A stretch of DNA of 64,000 nt from Xenorhabdus innexi. Its GTDB lineage: Bacteria > Pseudomonadota > Gammaproteobacteria > Enterobacterales > Enterobacteriaceae. Location: assembly GCF_002632485.1 (NCBI RefSeq), contig NZ_NIBU01000003.1, positions 91,833 to 155,832 of the forward strand, in the 5' to 3' direction. The notes under the pieces were generated by a model. It saw nothing but the letters and a program-made list of their open reading frames with translations. It was not told the DNA's origin and ran no database searches. Below are positions 28,762 through 37,826 of this stretch, piece by piece (position 1 is the stretch's first letter; the number at the start of each line of letters is the position of its first letter). The translations under genes and the position numbers were made by a program.

Positions 28762-30321
28762 ATGAAATATATCACTATTCATCCGGGAAAAATGACGCTT
28801 GAAGAATTACGCCATGTCTATCAGCACCCTGTTCAAATCACGTTGGATGAACAATCTTTTCCGGCTATTGAGAGCAGTGTTGAATGTGTTAACCGTATTC
28901 TCAGTGAAAACAGAACTGCTTACGGAATTAACACGGGGTTTGGGTTACTGGCAAATACCCGAATCGCAGAACAGGATTTAGAAGAATTACAGCACTCCAT
29001 TGTCACGTCACATGCGGCTGGTATCGGAGAGCCGTTGCCGGATGATATTGTCCGCCTGATGATAGTATTAAAAATTAACAGCTTAGCCCGTGGTTACTCA
29101 GGCATTCGTCTGGAAGTGATTCAGGCGCTGGTGGCATTGGTCAATGCCGAAGTTTACCCTTGTATTCCGGCTAAAGGATCGGTTGGGGCTTCTGGTGATT
29201 TAGCTCCGTTGGCACATATGAGCCTGTTATTGCTGGGTGAAGGTAAAGCGCGTTACCGAGGGGAGTGGCTGCCAGCAAAAGAAGCACTGGCAAAAGCAGG
29301 TCTTCAGCCACTTAAACTGGTCGCAAAAGAGGGGCTGGCGTTACTGAACGGTACTCAGACTTCAACAGCATTTGCCTTGAAAGGATTGTTAGCGGCCGAG
29401 GAGCTACTGGCATCAGCCATTATTTGTGGCGCTTTATCGGTTGAAGCGGCTCTGGGTTCCCGTAAGCCATTTGATGCACGTATTCATGAAGTCCGTGGAC
29501 AGCAGGGGCAAATTGATGTCGCAGCTTTATACCGCTTTGTACTGGGAGAGCAAAGTGGCATTTCAGCTTCCCACGAGAACTGTCCGAAAGTTCAGGACCC
29601 TTATTCATTGCGTTGTCAGCCTCAGGTAATGGGAGCCTGCCTGACCCAAATCCGTCACGCTGCTGATGTCATCATGGTTGAAGCCAATGCCGTTTCTGAT
29701 AATCCACTGGTTTTCACCGAACAGGATGAAGTCATTTCCGGCGGGAATTTCCATGCTGAACCGATAGCAATGGCATCGGATAATCTGGCTCTTGCTCTGG
29801 CGGAAATTGGAGCACTGGCAGAACGGCGGATTGCGCTGCTGATGGATAGCAATATGTCTCAGTTACCGCCGTTTCTGGTCAAAAACAGCGGGGTGAATTC
29901 CGGTTTTATGATTGCTCAGGTAACGGCTGCTGCTCTGGCAAGCGAAAACAAAGCGTTGGCTCATCCTTCCAGTGTTGATAGCCTGCCGACTTCAGCGAAT
30001 CAGGAAGATCACGTTTCTATGGCTCCGGCAGCAGGTCGTCGCTTGTGGGAAATGGCGGATAACGTCAGAGGCATTCTGGCAATTGAGTGGCTGACGGCAT
30101 GTCAGGGCATCGATTTTCGCGAAGGATTAAAGAGTAGCCCGACGCTGGAAAAAGCCCGCCATATCCTCCGTAATAAAGTGAAGTATTACGATAAAGATCG
30201 TTTTTTCTCACCGGATATTGAAGCCGCCATTCAGTTATTGGCTGAACAGCAACTTTCTGCACTATTACCGACAGATAAGATCCTGCCAATTGGTAATATC
30301 CTGAAAAACCACATAAACTAA
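28762..30321 (+). CDS. hutH: histidine ammonia-lyase
   Basis: 519 residues. Removes ammonia from L-histidine to give urocanate, the first committed step. The MIO prosthetic group forms from Ala143-Ser144-Gly145 within [16 protein letters not shown]. The catalytic tyrosine region [14 protein letters not shown] and the downstream [17 protein letters not shown] are present. GGAG precedes the ATG. Cotranscribed with hutU; a hairpin after the stop separates it from the permease. Confidence 0.98.
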   Translation: MKYITIHPGKMTLEELRHVYQHPVQITLDEQSFPAIESSVECVNRILSENRTAYGINTGFGLLANTRIAEQDLEELQHSIVTSHAAGIGEPLPDDIVRLMIVLKINSLARGYSGIRLEVIQALVALVNAEVYPCIPAKGSVGASGDLAPLAHMSLLLLGEGKARYRGEWLPAKEALAKAGLQPLKLVAKEGLALLNGTQTSTAFALKGLLAAEELLASAIICGALSVEAALGSRKPFDARIHEVRGQQGQIDVAALYRFVLGEQSGISASHENCPKVQDPYSLRCQPQVMGACLTQIRHAADVIMVEANAVSDNPLVFTEQDEVISGGNFHAEPIAMASDNLALALAEIGALAERRIALLMDSNMSQLPPFLVKNSGVNSGFMIAQVTAAALASENKALAHPSSVDSLPTSANQEDHVSMAPAAGRRLWEMADNVRGILAIEWLTACQGIDFREGLKSSPTLEKARHILRNKVKYYDKDRFFSPDIEAAIQLLAEQQLSALLPTDKILPIGNILKNHIN

Positions 30322-30329
30322 ATCGTCTG

Positions 30330-30350
30330 AAGGCCGGTTTTCCCGGCCTT
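30330..30350 (+). terminator. hairpin between hutH and the permease
   Basis: AAGGCCGG (30330-30337) pairs with CCGGCCTT (30343-30350). No proper T-run follows, so it may be a partial terminator or an mRNA-stabilising hairpin setting lower permease expression. Confidence 0.5.
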
Positions 30351-30399
30351 ATCGTTGTATTTATCTTTCATCTAATAATAAAAGAAATAGGGATAAATC

Positions 30400-31770
30400 A
30401 TGCAAAACACCTCACAACTCAAGCGTGGGCTAAGTGTTCGTCATATTCGGTTTATGGCATTGGGGTCGGCAATAGGTACCGGGCTTTTTTATGGTTCTGC
30501 GGGAGCCATTCAGGCCGCGGGGCCTGCGGTATTGCTGGCGTATATTATTGGTGGTGCAGCTGTCTTTATGGTGATGCGGGCATTAGGAGAAATGGCGGTT
30601 CATAATCCTGTGCCCGGCTCATTCTCCCACTATGCCAGCCATTATCTGGGGCCGTTGGCAGGCTTTCTGACCGGATGGACTTATGTCTTTGAAATGTTGG
30701 TTGTCTGTCTGGCGGATGTCACCGCATTTGGCCTCTATATGAAATTCTGGTTTCCCCATGTTGAACAATGGATCTGGGTTCTTGGTATCGTCTTGTTTAT
30801 CGGAGCAATAAACCTGTGCAACGTTAAAGTTTTTGGTGAAATGGAGTTCTGGCTTTCCATCATCAAAGTGGTTGCGATCATTGCTATGATAGTCGCTGGT
30901 CTGTACATCATGATGTTTGGATTTGGTCAGGAAGCGGGCCACGCTGCTGGTTTGTCAAATCTGTGGGAACACGGCGGCTTTATGCCGAATGGTATTGCCG
31001 GGATTATTGCTTCATTTACGGTTGTTATGTTTGCATTCGGTGGTATTGAAGTTATCGGCATTACCGCCAGTGAAGCGAAAAATCCGGCATATTCTATCCC
31101 GCGGGCTATCAATGCCGTTCCAGTGCGTATTCTGTTGTTTTACGTTCTTACCCTGTTTGTCCTGATGTGTATTTATCCGTGGGATCAGGTGGGTCAGAAT
31201 GGCAGTCCGTTTGTTCAGATTTTTTCCAGCCTGCACTTCGACTATGCCGCTCATGTTCTGAATATTGTTGTTATCACCGCAGCAATTTCAGCCATAAACA
31301 GCGATATTTTTGGTGCTGGTCGGATGATGTATGGCATGGCGCAGAAAAAGCAGGCTCCCTCTGCTTTCACTGAACTGACGAAACATGGTGTGCCGTGGGT
31401 TACTGTACTGGCTATGTCAGGCGTTCTGTTGATCGGTGTTGCGTTGAATTATTGGTTGCCTGAAGAAATCTTTTTGATTATTGCTTCCATTGCAACGTTT
31501 GCCACGGTGTGGGTATGGCTGATGATACTGTTGTCACAATATATCATGCGTCGCAAAATGCCTGCGGAAGAAGCCCGCCAGCTAAAATTCCCGGTTCCGT
31601 TCTGGCCGATAGCTCCAGCTCTGACAATCGCATTTATGGCGTTCATCATAGTCGTGCTGGGTTATTTCCCTCATACGCGCGTTGCGTTATATGTGGGAAT
31701 TGGCTGGATAGCGTTACTGACAGTCAGTTATTTCTTGTGGGTGAAAAAATCGGGCGAGAAAAAGGTCTGA
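30400..31770 (+). CDS. APC-family amino acid permease, probable histidine transporter
   Basis: 456 residues with 12 predicted membrane helices. The consensus APC start [20 protein letters not shown] and [16 protein letters not shown] are clear. It is most like the ProY/HutT group of amino-acid/proton symporters. Its place directly after hutH (78 bases, with GGG before the ATG) makes histidine or urocanate the likely substrate, as for HutT of pseudomonads. ProY-like proline transport cannot be excluded. A terminator follows, closing the hut cluster. Confidence 0.88.
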   Translation: MQNTSQLKRGLSVRHIRFMALGSAIGTGLFYGSAGAIQAAGPAVLLAYIIGGAAVFMVMRALGEMAVHNPVPGSFSHYASHYLGPLAGFLTGWTYVFEMLVVCLADVTAFGLYMKFWFPHVEQWIWVLGIVLFIGAINLCNVKVFGEMEFWLSIIKVVAIIAMIVAGLYIMMFGFGQEAGHAAGLSNLWEHGGFMPNGIAGIIASFTVVMFAFGGIEVIGITASEAKNPAYSIPRAINAVPVRILLFYVLTLFVLMCIYPWDQVGQNGSPFVQIFSSLHFDYAAHVLNIVVITAAISAINSDIFGAGRMMYGMAQKKQAPSAFTELTKHGVPWVTVLAMSGVLLIGVALNYWLPEEIFLIIASIATFATVWVWLMILLSQYIMRRKMPAEEARQLKFPVPFWPIAPALTIAFMAFIIVVLGYFPHTRVALYVGIGWIALLTVSYFLWVKKSGEKKV

Positions 31771-31810
31771 GTAATAAAATAGCCTGAGTAATAAAATAGA
31801 TAGAGATAAT

Positions 31811-31850
31811 GAAAGCCATCTTGCCATAACAGGGTGGCTTTCCTGTTTTT
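31811..31850 (+). terminator. Terminator of the hutU-hutH-permease operon
   Basis: GAAAGCCATC (31811-31820) pairs with GGTGGCTTTC (31833-31842, one wobble), followed by a TTTTT run after CTG. Confidence 0.75.
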
Positions 31851-31964
31851 GTCGATCTTACATATACTTTTCATCTGAAATAATTCACATGCTCAGATTG
31901 CTGATTTGTGGCGGGGATCGTGGCAAACTAGCGGACTTAACATTTTTGAGGTTTAGAGGTGCTT

Positions 31965-32897
31965 GTGGATAAGATTTTTGTAGATGAAGCCGTTGCGGAG
32001 CTGCATACCATTCAGGATATGCTGCGCTGGGCAACCAGCCGTTTCAGTGCAGCCGGTATCTTTTATGGTCATGGGACAGATAACCCGTGGGATGAGGCTT
32101 TGCAATTGGTTCTGCCAACATTGCACCTGCCTATCGATATACCAGAAAATATGATGGCATCCCGCCTGACAACAACAGAGCGTCACCATATCGCTGAATG
32201 TGTTCAGCGTCGTATCAACGAGCGTATTCCGATCGCTTACCTGACTAACCGGGCTTGGTTCTGTGGGCACGAGTTCTATGTTGATGATCGCGTTCTGGTG
32301 CCGCGTTCACCCATTGGTGAGCTGATTAATAATCAATTTGCAGGGTTACTCTCACAGGAGCCATCCACCATTCTTGATCTGTGTACCGGAAGTGGTTGTA
32401 TTGCAATTGCCTGTGCTCATGCTTTCCCTGAAGCAGAAGTTGATGCGGTTGATATTTCCGCAGATGCTTTAGCTGTGACAGAACAGAATATTGAAAACCA
32501 TGCTCTGCTACATCGCGTCATACCAATCCGCTCTGATATGTTCCGCGATATGCCTCCGATGAAATACGATCTGATCGTGACTAATCCACCTTATGTGGAT
32601 GAAGAAGATATGAATGATCTGCCGGATGAATTTCATCGTGAACCGGAACTGGGTTTAGCTGCGGGAGTGGATGGATTGGATCTGGTGCGCCGTATTCTTG
32701 CAACCGCGCCGGATTTCCTGACAGAAGAGGGTGCGCTGATATGTGAAGTCGGTAATAGCATGGTTCACCTGATTGGGCAGTATCCTGACGTACCATTCAC
32801 ATGGCTTGAGTTTGAACATGGTGGTGCTGGCGTCTTTATGCTGACACGCAGCCAGCTCGTGGAATATCACGAACATTTTCAGCAGTTCAAAGATTAA
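31965..32897 (+). CDS. prmB: ribosomal protein uL3 (L3) glutamine methyltransferase PrmB
   Basis: 310 residues starting at GTG 31965, which gives the family start [10 protein letters not shown] and has AGAGG six bases upstream; a GTG at 31959 is less well placed. It methylates the amide of a glutamine in ribosomal protein L3 with SAM. The SAM site [17 protein letters not shown] (about 137-151) and catalytic NPPY (207-210) are intact. It starts the conserved prmB-aroC-yfcA-epmC-yfcL run. Confidence 0.96.
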   Translation: MDKIFVDEAVAELHTIQDMLRWATSRFSAAGIFYGHGTDNPWDEALQLVLPTLHLPIDIPENMMASRLTTTERHHIAECVQRRINERIPIAYLTNRAWFCGHEFYVDDRVLVPRSPIGELINNQFAGLLSQEPSTILDLCTGSGCIAIACAHAFPEAEVDAVDISADALAVTEQNIENHALLHRVIPIRSDMFRDMPPMKYDLIVTNPPYVDEEDMNDLPDEFHREPELGLAAGVDGLDLVRRILATAPDFLTEEGALICEVGNSMVHLIGQYPDVPFTWLEFEHGGAGVFMLTRSQLVEYHEHFQQFKD

Positions 32898-33052
32898 AGT
32901 TTAACACTCAATATTAAGCACAATGGTTAAAGTGTTCTTTATCACATTTAAGTGAAATAAAGCTGATGAAATAAATTATGCTTTAACCATTTGTTAGTTT
33001 ATTGTTATTCAACATCTAATCTTAATACATAAAAAATAATGGCAGGGTAGGT

Positions 33053-34138
33053 ATGGCAGGAAACAGTATTGGGCAGTTTTTCCGTGTTACTACATTTGGT
33101 GAATCACACGGTCTTGCATTGGGGGGGATTGTTGATGGTGTCCCTCCGGGTATTGCTATTACGGAAGCCGATTTGCAGATTGATCTGGACAGGCGTCGCC
33201 CCGGAACTTCCCGCTATACCACTCAGCGTCGTGAACCCGATGAGGTTCGCATTCTTTCAGGTGTTTTTGAAGGAGTGACGACCGGAACCAGTATTGGGTT
33301 ATTTATTGAAAACACCGATCAACGCTCACAAGATTACAGTGCGATTAAAGACGTTTTTCGTCCCGGTCATGCAGATTACACTTACGAACAAAAATATGGA
33401 TTGCGCGATTATCGCGGCGGTGGTCGTTCATCTGCCCGTGAAACTGCAATTCGTGTTGCTGCGGGAGCGATAGCCAAAAAATATTTATTCGAAAAACAGG
33501 GTATCCGAATCCGTGCCTGCCTGACTCAGATGGGCGATATTCATTGCGAAATGAAAGATTGGGATCTTGTTGAGCAGAACCCATTTTTCTGCCCTGATGA
33601 AAGTAAACTGACTCAGCTTGATGAATTATTGCGTGCCCTGAAAAAAGAAGGGGATTCCATTGGTGCCAGAGTCACGGTTGTTGCTGAAAATGTTCCGGCT
33701 GGGTTGGGAGAACCGGTTTTTGACCGTCTGGATGCCGATATTGCCCATGCAATGATGAGTATTAATGCTGTGAAAGGTGTGGAAATCGGCGATGGTTTTG
33801 GCGTTGTTGGTTTACGGGGCAGCGAAAACAGGGATGAAATCACCTCACAGGGCTTTACCAGTAACCATGCGGGCGGCATTCTGGGTGGGATCAGCAGTAG
33901 CCAGCCTATTATTGCTCACATTGCTTTGAAGCCGACATCCAGCATTATGGTTTCGGGCAAAACGGTTAATCGACAGGGTGAAGAAGTTGATATGGTGACC
34001 CGGGGGCGGCATGACCCTTGCGTTGGTATCCGGGCTGTGCCTATTGCAGAGGCAATGATGGCGATTGTTCTGATGGATCATCTGTTGCGCCAGAGAGCAC
34101 AATGCGCAGATGTGGTGCCTTCCCTTCCAAGTTGGTGA
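33053..34138 (+). CDS. aroC: chorismate synthase
   Basis: 361 residues. The last shikimate-pathway step: 1,4-elimination of phosphate from EPSP to chorismate, needing reduced FMN. The three family signatures are present: [19 protein letters not shown] near residue 16, the [17 protein letters not shown] block near 121, and [19 protein letters not shown] near the C-terminus. Unlike E. coli, no mepA follows it; yfcA comes next. Confidence 0.98.
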   Translation: MAGNSIGQFFRVTTFGESHGLALGGIVDGVPPGIAITEADLQIDLDRRRPGTSRYTTQRREPDEVRILSGVFEGVTTGTSIGLFIENTDQRSQDYSAIKDVFRPGHADYTYEQKYGLRDYRGGGRSSARETAIRVAAGAIAKKYLFEKQGIRIRACLTQMGDIHCEMKDWDLVEQNPFFCPDESKLTQLDELLRALKKEGDSIGARVTVVAENVPAGLGEPVFDRLDADIAHAMMSINAVKGVEIGDGFGVVGLRGSENRDEITSQGFTSNHAGGILGGISSSQPIIAHIALKPTSSIMVSGKTVNRQGEEVDMVTRGRHDPCVGIRAVPIAEAMMAIVLMDHLLRQRAQCADVVPSLPSW

Positions 34139-34216
34139 GCCAGAGCAGGTGGTAATACAAACTGGTGCCGAAAGACATCATAAAATTAAATACGCAGTTT
34201 TCTGGTGAAATCAATC

Positions 34217-35017
34217 ATGGAATGGTCATTACTGAGTCCGGAAATTTATGGTTTTCTCTTTTTGGTTGCTCTGGTAGCAGGTTTTATCGATTCAATCGCT
34301 GGCGGCGGCGGGCTATTAACTATTCCCGCGTTATTATCAACAGGCATCACGCCGGTGCAGGCTCTGGCAACCGGGAAACTTCAGGCTGTAGGGAGTTCAC
34401 TGTCTGCCAGCCTGTATTTTGTCCGCCGAGGCATAGTAAATCTGCGTTCTCAACGGTTTGCTATCACGATGACGGTTCTGGGTGGTATGTCAGGTGCATT
34501 GCTGGTTCAGTTCGTATCACCGGATTTATTGCGTTATGCCCTGCCGATTCTGGTGATGATTATCGGTCTTTACTTCTTGTTAGTACCGAATATAGGCACT
34601 GAAGATCGGCAGCGTCGTTTGGGGCCGGTTGCATTTGGTTGTCTTGCCGGGGGTGGAATTGGATTTTACGATGGGGTATTTGGGCCGGGAACAGGTTCTT
34701 TTCTGGCACTTTCTTACGTCATGTTGTGTGGCTACAATCTGGCGAAGGCGACTGCACATGCGAAGGTACTGAATTGCGCCGCTAATCTCGGGGCATTGGT
34801 TTTCTTTATTCTTGGCGGGCAGGTTTTATGGCTGCTGGGTTTTGTTATGTTGGCTGGTCAGATGATTGGAGCACGTTTAGGAGCGGGGTTAGTCTTAAGT
34901 AAGGGACAGAAATTGATTCGTCCAATGCTGGTAACTATCTCTTTTTTAATGAGCATCAAATTGCTCCACGAACAGCATGGTGAAACTATCCGTTCCTGGC
35001 TGGCATTTTATTTTTAA
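34217..35017 (+). CDS. yfcA: YfcA, TSUP/TauE-SafE family membrane protein
   Basis: 266 residues from the ATG at 34217; a GTG at 34205 in frame is possible. About eight membrane helices. Family hallmarks: AGFIDSIAGGGGLLTIPALL at the N-terminus and FYDGVFGPGTGSFLALSYVM in the second half, the paired TSUP repeats. The superfamily moves sulfite, thiosulfate, sulfoacetate and similar anions out of or into cells. The YfcA substrate is unknown. Follows aroC by 78 bases. Confidence 0.92.
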   Translation: MEWSLLSPEIYGFLFLVALVAGFIDSIAGGGGLLTIPALLSTGITPVQALATGKLQAVGSSLSASLYFVRRGIVNLRSQRFAITMTVLGGMSGALLVQFVSPDLLRYALPILVMIIGLYFLLVPNIGTEDRQRRLGPVAFGCLAGGGIGFYDGVFGPGTGSFLALSYVMLCGYNLAKATAHAKVLNCAANLGALVFFILGGQVLWLLGFVMLAGQMIGARLGAGLVLSKGQKLIRPMLVTISFLMSIKLLHEQHGETIRSWLAFYF

Positions 35018-35107
35018 TTTTATATCCGTCTTCTTTCGGGTTGTCCCTTTGCCGCAACTCGAAAGTTATTGAGTATAGTATATTAATTTTTAGGATTGTA
35101 TTAATAA

Positions 35108-35659
35108 ATGGCTGGACATCATTATCAACAACTAATTGAAATATTTGATAATTGCTTTAGCGATGACTATAACACCCGTTTGATAAAAGGTGATGATGAG
35201 CCAATTTATCTACCCGCAGATGATAAAGCAGTTTATAACCGGGTCGTGTTTGCCCACGGTTTTTACGCCAGTGGGTTACACGAAATTTCCCATTGGTGTA
35301 TTGCAGGCACAGAGCGTCGCAAATTAGTTGATTTTGGTTATTGGTATTGCCCCGATGGCCGCGATGCTCAGACTCAGGCTGAATTTGAGAAAGTAGAAAT
35401 TAAACCTCAGGCCTTAGAGTGGCTATTCTGTACAGCCGCCGGTTTTCCGTTCAACATTAGTTGCGATAATCTGGAGGGTGATTTCGAACCAGATCGTTTC
35501 GCTTTTCAGCGGAAAGTTCATGCTCAGGTCATTGCATACCTTGAAAATGGTATTCCTCTGCGTGCAGCACGCTTTATTCGTGCCCTGCAATCGTTTTACA
35601 ATACCCCCCCACTAAAGGCGGAACATTTTCCTGACCCGGAAAACCCTTTTGCCAACTGA
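35108..35659 (+). CDS. epmC: elongation factor P hydroxylase EpmC
   Basis: 183 residues. EpmC (YfcM) hydroxylates the beta-lysylated lysine of EF-P, the last step of a modification made by EpmA and EpmB. The metal site reads HGFYASGLHEISHWCIAG. Later family stretches ALEWLFCTAAGFPFNIS and FIRALQSFYNT are intact. Followed after 21 bases by yfcL, as in E. coli. Confidence 0.95.
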   Translation: MAGHHYQQLIEIFDNCFSDDYNTRLIKGDDEPIYLPADDKAVYNRVVFAHGFYASGLHEISHWCIAGTERRKLVDFGYWYCPDGRDAQTQAEFEKVEIKPQALEWLFCTAAGFPFNISCDNLEGDFEPDRFAFQRKVHAQVIAYLENGIPLRAARFIRALQSFYNTPPLKAEHFPDPENPFAN

Positions 35660-35680
35660 TTTGATTTTTGAGGAAAAACA

Positions 35681-35956
35681 ATGCTCGCAGAGTTTGAAAC
35701 ACGCATTCTGGCACATATAGATGACATGGTTGAATATGCCAGTGATGATGAATTATTTGCTGGTGGATATCTCCGCGGGCATCTGACATTAGCTGTTGCT
35801 GAACTGGAACAGGAAGGTGCCAATACTATTGAACAGCTTCATCAGCGTGTCGAGGAAAGCGTTCAGAAAGCAATTAAGGCGGGTGAATTGACACCACCAG
35901 ATCAGGTTTTGATTTTATCAACCTGGAATAAACTACTGGATAGTGCGAGAGCATAA
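35681..35956 (+). CDS. yfcL: YfcL family protein
   Basis: 91 residues, mostly helical, matching the YfcL family (FETRILAHIDDMVEYASDDELFA in sequence, then YLRGHLTLAVAELE). No function is established. GAGGAAAAACA precedes the ATG. Ends the aroC-yfcL run; a terminator follows 20 bases later. Confidence 0.9.
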   Translation: MLAEFETRILAHIDDMVEYASDDELFAGGYLRGHLTLAVAELEQEGANTIEQLHQRVEESVQKAIKAGELTPPDQVLILSTWNKLLDSARA

Positions 35957-35975
35957 TAATTTATTGCACTATTTT

Positions 35976-36003
35976 GAGGGTTGTTTTACAGCCCTCTATT
36001 TTC
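35976..36003 (+). terminator. Terminator after yfcL
   Basis: GAGGGTTGT (35976-35984) pairs with ACAGCCCTC (35988-35996) with one wobble, then TATTTTC. Confidence 0.7.
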
Positions 36004-36578
36004 AGATTTGGATAAAGTAATTATTACCTTTTCAATATATATAATGGGTTTCGAGTGGGACTATTCCTTTACTACTACGATGTAATACAACCTCATTGAG
36101 TATACATAAAATTGCGTAGTGGTTCGCAATTAGCTACAAATAAAATATATTTGGAAATACTTATTGTTATTTTATGAATGAAATAAGGTAAGATTATTGA
36201 GCTGTAATAATTATAGGGCTTTTCATAATAGTGAGAGTTTTTAAAATGAAGCGTCCTTATCCCACGCGGTGCACGGGATAAGGGATACTCCTGTCATTTT
36301 GAATCGCTATTTAATTTTAATGCAATAAAGTTATATATCAGCGTAATTTACTTTTATGTGTAATTCATAAATCTTTATATTGTTAGTTGAACGAGTGATG
36401 ATTTAATAAATTAATGATGATAAGGTTTATCAGGTCATGATGAATTAAAATATTTTTGATTAATTGGTTGTTTTATCAGTTTTAACGTGTAGTAAAACGT
36501 TCGGTACTTTAGAAAGTATGGATATAAATTCTCTGTAATAAGTACAGAGTAGAAAAAGGATGTTTCGGAGGTCGTACC
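36004..36578. other. long AT-rich intergenic region with one GC-rich hairpin
   Basis: 575 bases with no open frame I can support. It has one conspicuous inverted repeat: CCTTATCCC (36255-36263) and GGGATAAGG (36275-36283) around the GC-rich loop ACGCGGTGCAC. It has no T-run, so it may be a REP-like or regulatory hairpin. At the right end, GGAGG lies seven bases before the ATG at 36579. Confidence 0.45.
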
Positions 36579-37190
36579 ATGAGGATTGAGGGCAGTGCTG
36601 TTCAAGGTGAATATGGATATTACAATGAACAAAATAAAAATTTTTTGTTACCTGAATCAATAAGTTTTAGTACTTCCAATCTGACAGGGAGAAAGGAAAT
36701 GAATGTAATGTTAGAAAAACGATTTGAAAATATGGAGACAGATGTTTCACAACTAAAAGTAGATGTAACACAGCTAAAAACCGATGTCACAGAGCTAAAG
36801 TCAGACGTAACACAACTAAAAACCGATGTCACAGAGCTAAAGTCAGACGTAACACAACTAAAAACCGATGTCACAGAGCTAAAGTCAGACGTAACACAGC
36901 TAAAATCAGATGTAAAAGAGTTAAAGTCAGACGTAACGCAGTTAAAAACCGATGTGACAGAACTAAAAATAGATGTGGGGATTATAAAAAAGACCTATGC
37001 AACCAAGGCGGATATTGAGTCAGTAAAGGTACTCATTCATAATGAGATTGCATCTGTAAATAGGGAAATGTCATCTATACATAAGGCACTATTAGAGAAA
37101 ATAGCATCTCAGACAAAATGGATGGTAACAATAATGTTTGGTTTTTCTGGTATTATTATTGCCGCAATGAAATTGATGCTCCCATCCTGA
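36579..37190 (+). CDS. repeat-built coiled-coil protein with C-terminal membrane anchor
   Basis: 203 residues; not a named family, though the layout resembles DUF1640/CCDC90-type proteins. Residues about 52-138 are roughly 12 perfect heptads of the form L-K-x-D-V-T-x, a long parallel coiled coil. A linker (TYATKADIESVKVLIHNE) follows, then a C-terminal hydrophobic helix (MVTIMFGFSGIIIAAMKLML) that would anchor it in the inner membrane. GGAGGTCGTACC before the ATG at 36579 is strong; ATGs at 36699 and 36708 would give a shorter form starting at MLEKRF. The heptads are encoded by 42-bp DNA repeats, so length may vary. Located in an accessory gap between yfcL and mnmC. Role unknown. Confidence 0.72.
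   Translation: MRIEGSAVQGEYGYYNEQNKNFLLPESISFSTSNLTGRKEMNVMLEKRFENMETDVSQLKVDVTQLKTDVTELKSDVTQLKTDVTELKSDVTQLKTDVTELKSDVTQLKSDVKELKSDVTQLKTDVTELKIDVGIIKKTYATKADIESVKVLIHNEIASVNREMSSIHKALLEKIASQTKWMVTIMFGFSGIIIAAMKLMLPS
36782..36907 (+). repeat. 42-bp in-frame tandem repeat
   Basis: Three nearly perfect copies at 36782, 36824 and 36866 (each CGATGTCACAGAG... to ...CAACTAAAAAC). Diverged partial copies lie on both sides, about 36738-36975. Each unit encodes 14 residues, two heptads, so copy-number change would keep both reading frame and coiled-coil register. Confidence 0.88.
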
Positions 37191-37209
37191 TTAATGACTA
37201 AGGAGTGTT

Positions 37210-37728
37210 ATGTTTACTATTCGGCCAGCACAGGTGTCAGATATAAATCAATTAGCCATAATTGAGCATTCCGCTGCACAATTATTTCGTTTGATACCTG
37301 AATTATTCTGGATTGCTGATGGGCATGTACAGACTGAAAAACAACACTTAGCTTATATTGTACAAAACAATAGCTGGGTAGCGTTGGATAATAATGGCGT
37401 TCCTGTAGGTTTTATTCTGGCCAAATCTCTGGATGGTGGATTGCATATTGTTGAACTGTCTGTGCATGGGAATTGGCAAAGAAAAGGTATAGGCAAGGCA
37501 TTAATGGAAACAGTTATTCAGGTGGCAGAAAATCGCCGATTAAAGTCTGTAACTTTAACAACTTTCCGGCACGTCATCTGGAATGCACCTTTTTACCAAA
37601 AGCTGGGGTTTTCTATCTTGGAGTCACAGGATATGAGTGAAGAATTACAACAGATTTTACAAGATGAAATTGAGTATGGTTTTTCGGCACAACAGCGTTG
37701 TGCCATGAAGCGTACCATCATTATATGA
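37210..37728 (+). CDS. GNAT family N-acetyltransferase
   Basis: 172 residues with the GNAT fold. The N-terminus FTIRPAQVSDINQLAIIEH leads to IVELSVHGNWQRKGIGKALM, whose Q/RxxGxG/A motif (QRKGIGKA) binds acetyl-CoA pyrophosphate. FYQKLGFSI is the usual C-terminal motif. It transfers an acetyl group to an amine of unknown identity; amino acids and small amines are typical for this subgroup. AAGGAGTGTT precedes the ATG, only 19 bases after the coiled-coil gene, so they may be cotranscribed. Confidence 0.87.
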   Translation: MFTIRPAQVSDINQLAIIEHSAAQLFRLIPELFWIADGHVQTEKQHLAYIVQNNSWVALDNNGVPVGFILAKSLDGGLHIVELSVHGNWQRKGIGKALMETVIQVAENRRLKSVTLTTFRHVIWNAPFYQKLGFSILESQDMSEELQQILQDEIEYGFSAQQRCAMKRTIII

Positions 37729-37826
37729 AAGAAGTGCAATTCAATTATTGATAACTTCCCCAATCACATAACCTATCTACGTGACTGGAGATTGATTTTC
37801 TTATTGTCGAATAATATCAGTGTAAG

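Noticed and set aside
34165..34602. 145-codon frame overlapping the start of yfcA
   Set aside because: The yfcA frame carries the TSUP motifs and eight helices; the other frame has none.
36620..36874. Antisense open frame across the coiled-coil repeats
   Set aside because: It is only the complement of the heptad repeats and has no ribosome binding site.
36738..36975. Regular short repeats that might suggest a CRISPR array
   Set aside because: The repeats are contiguous, lack unique spacers and stay in one open frame encoding heptads.
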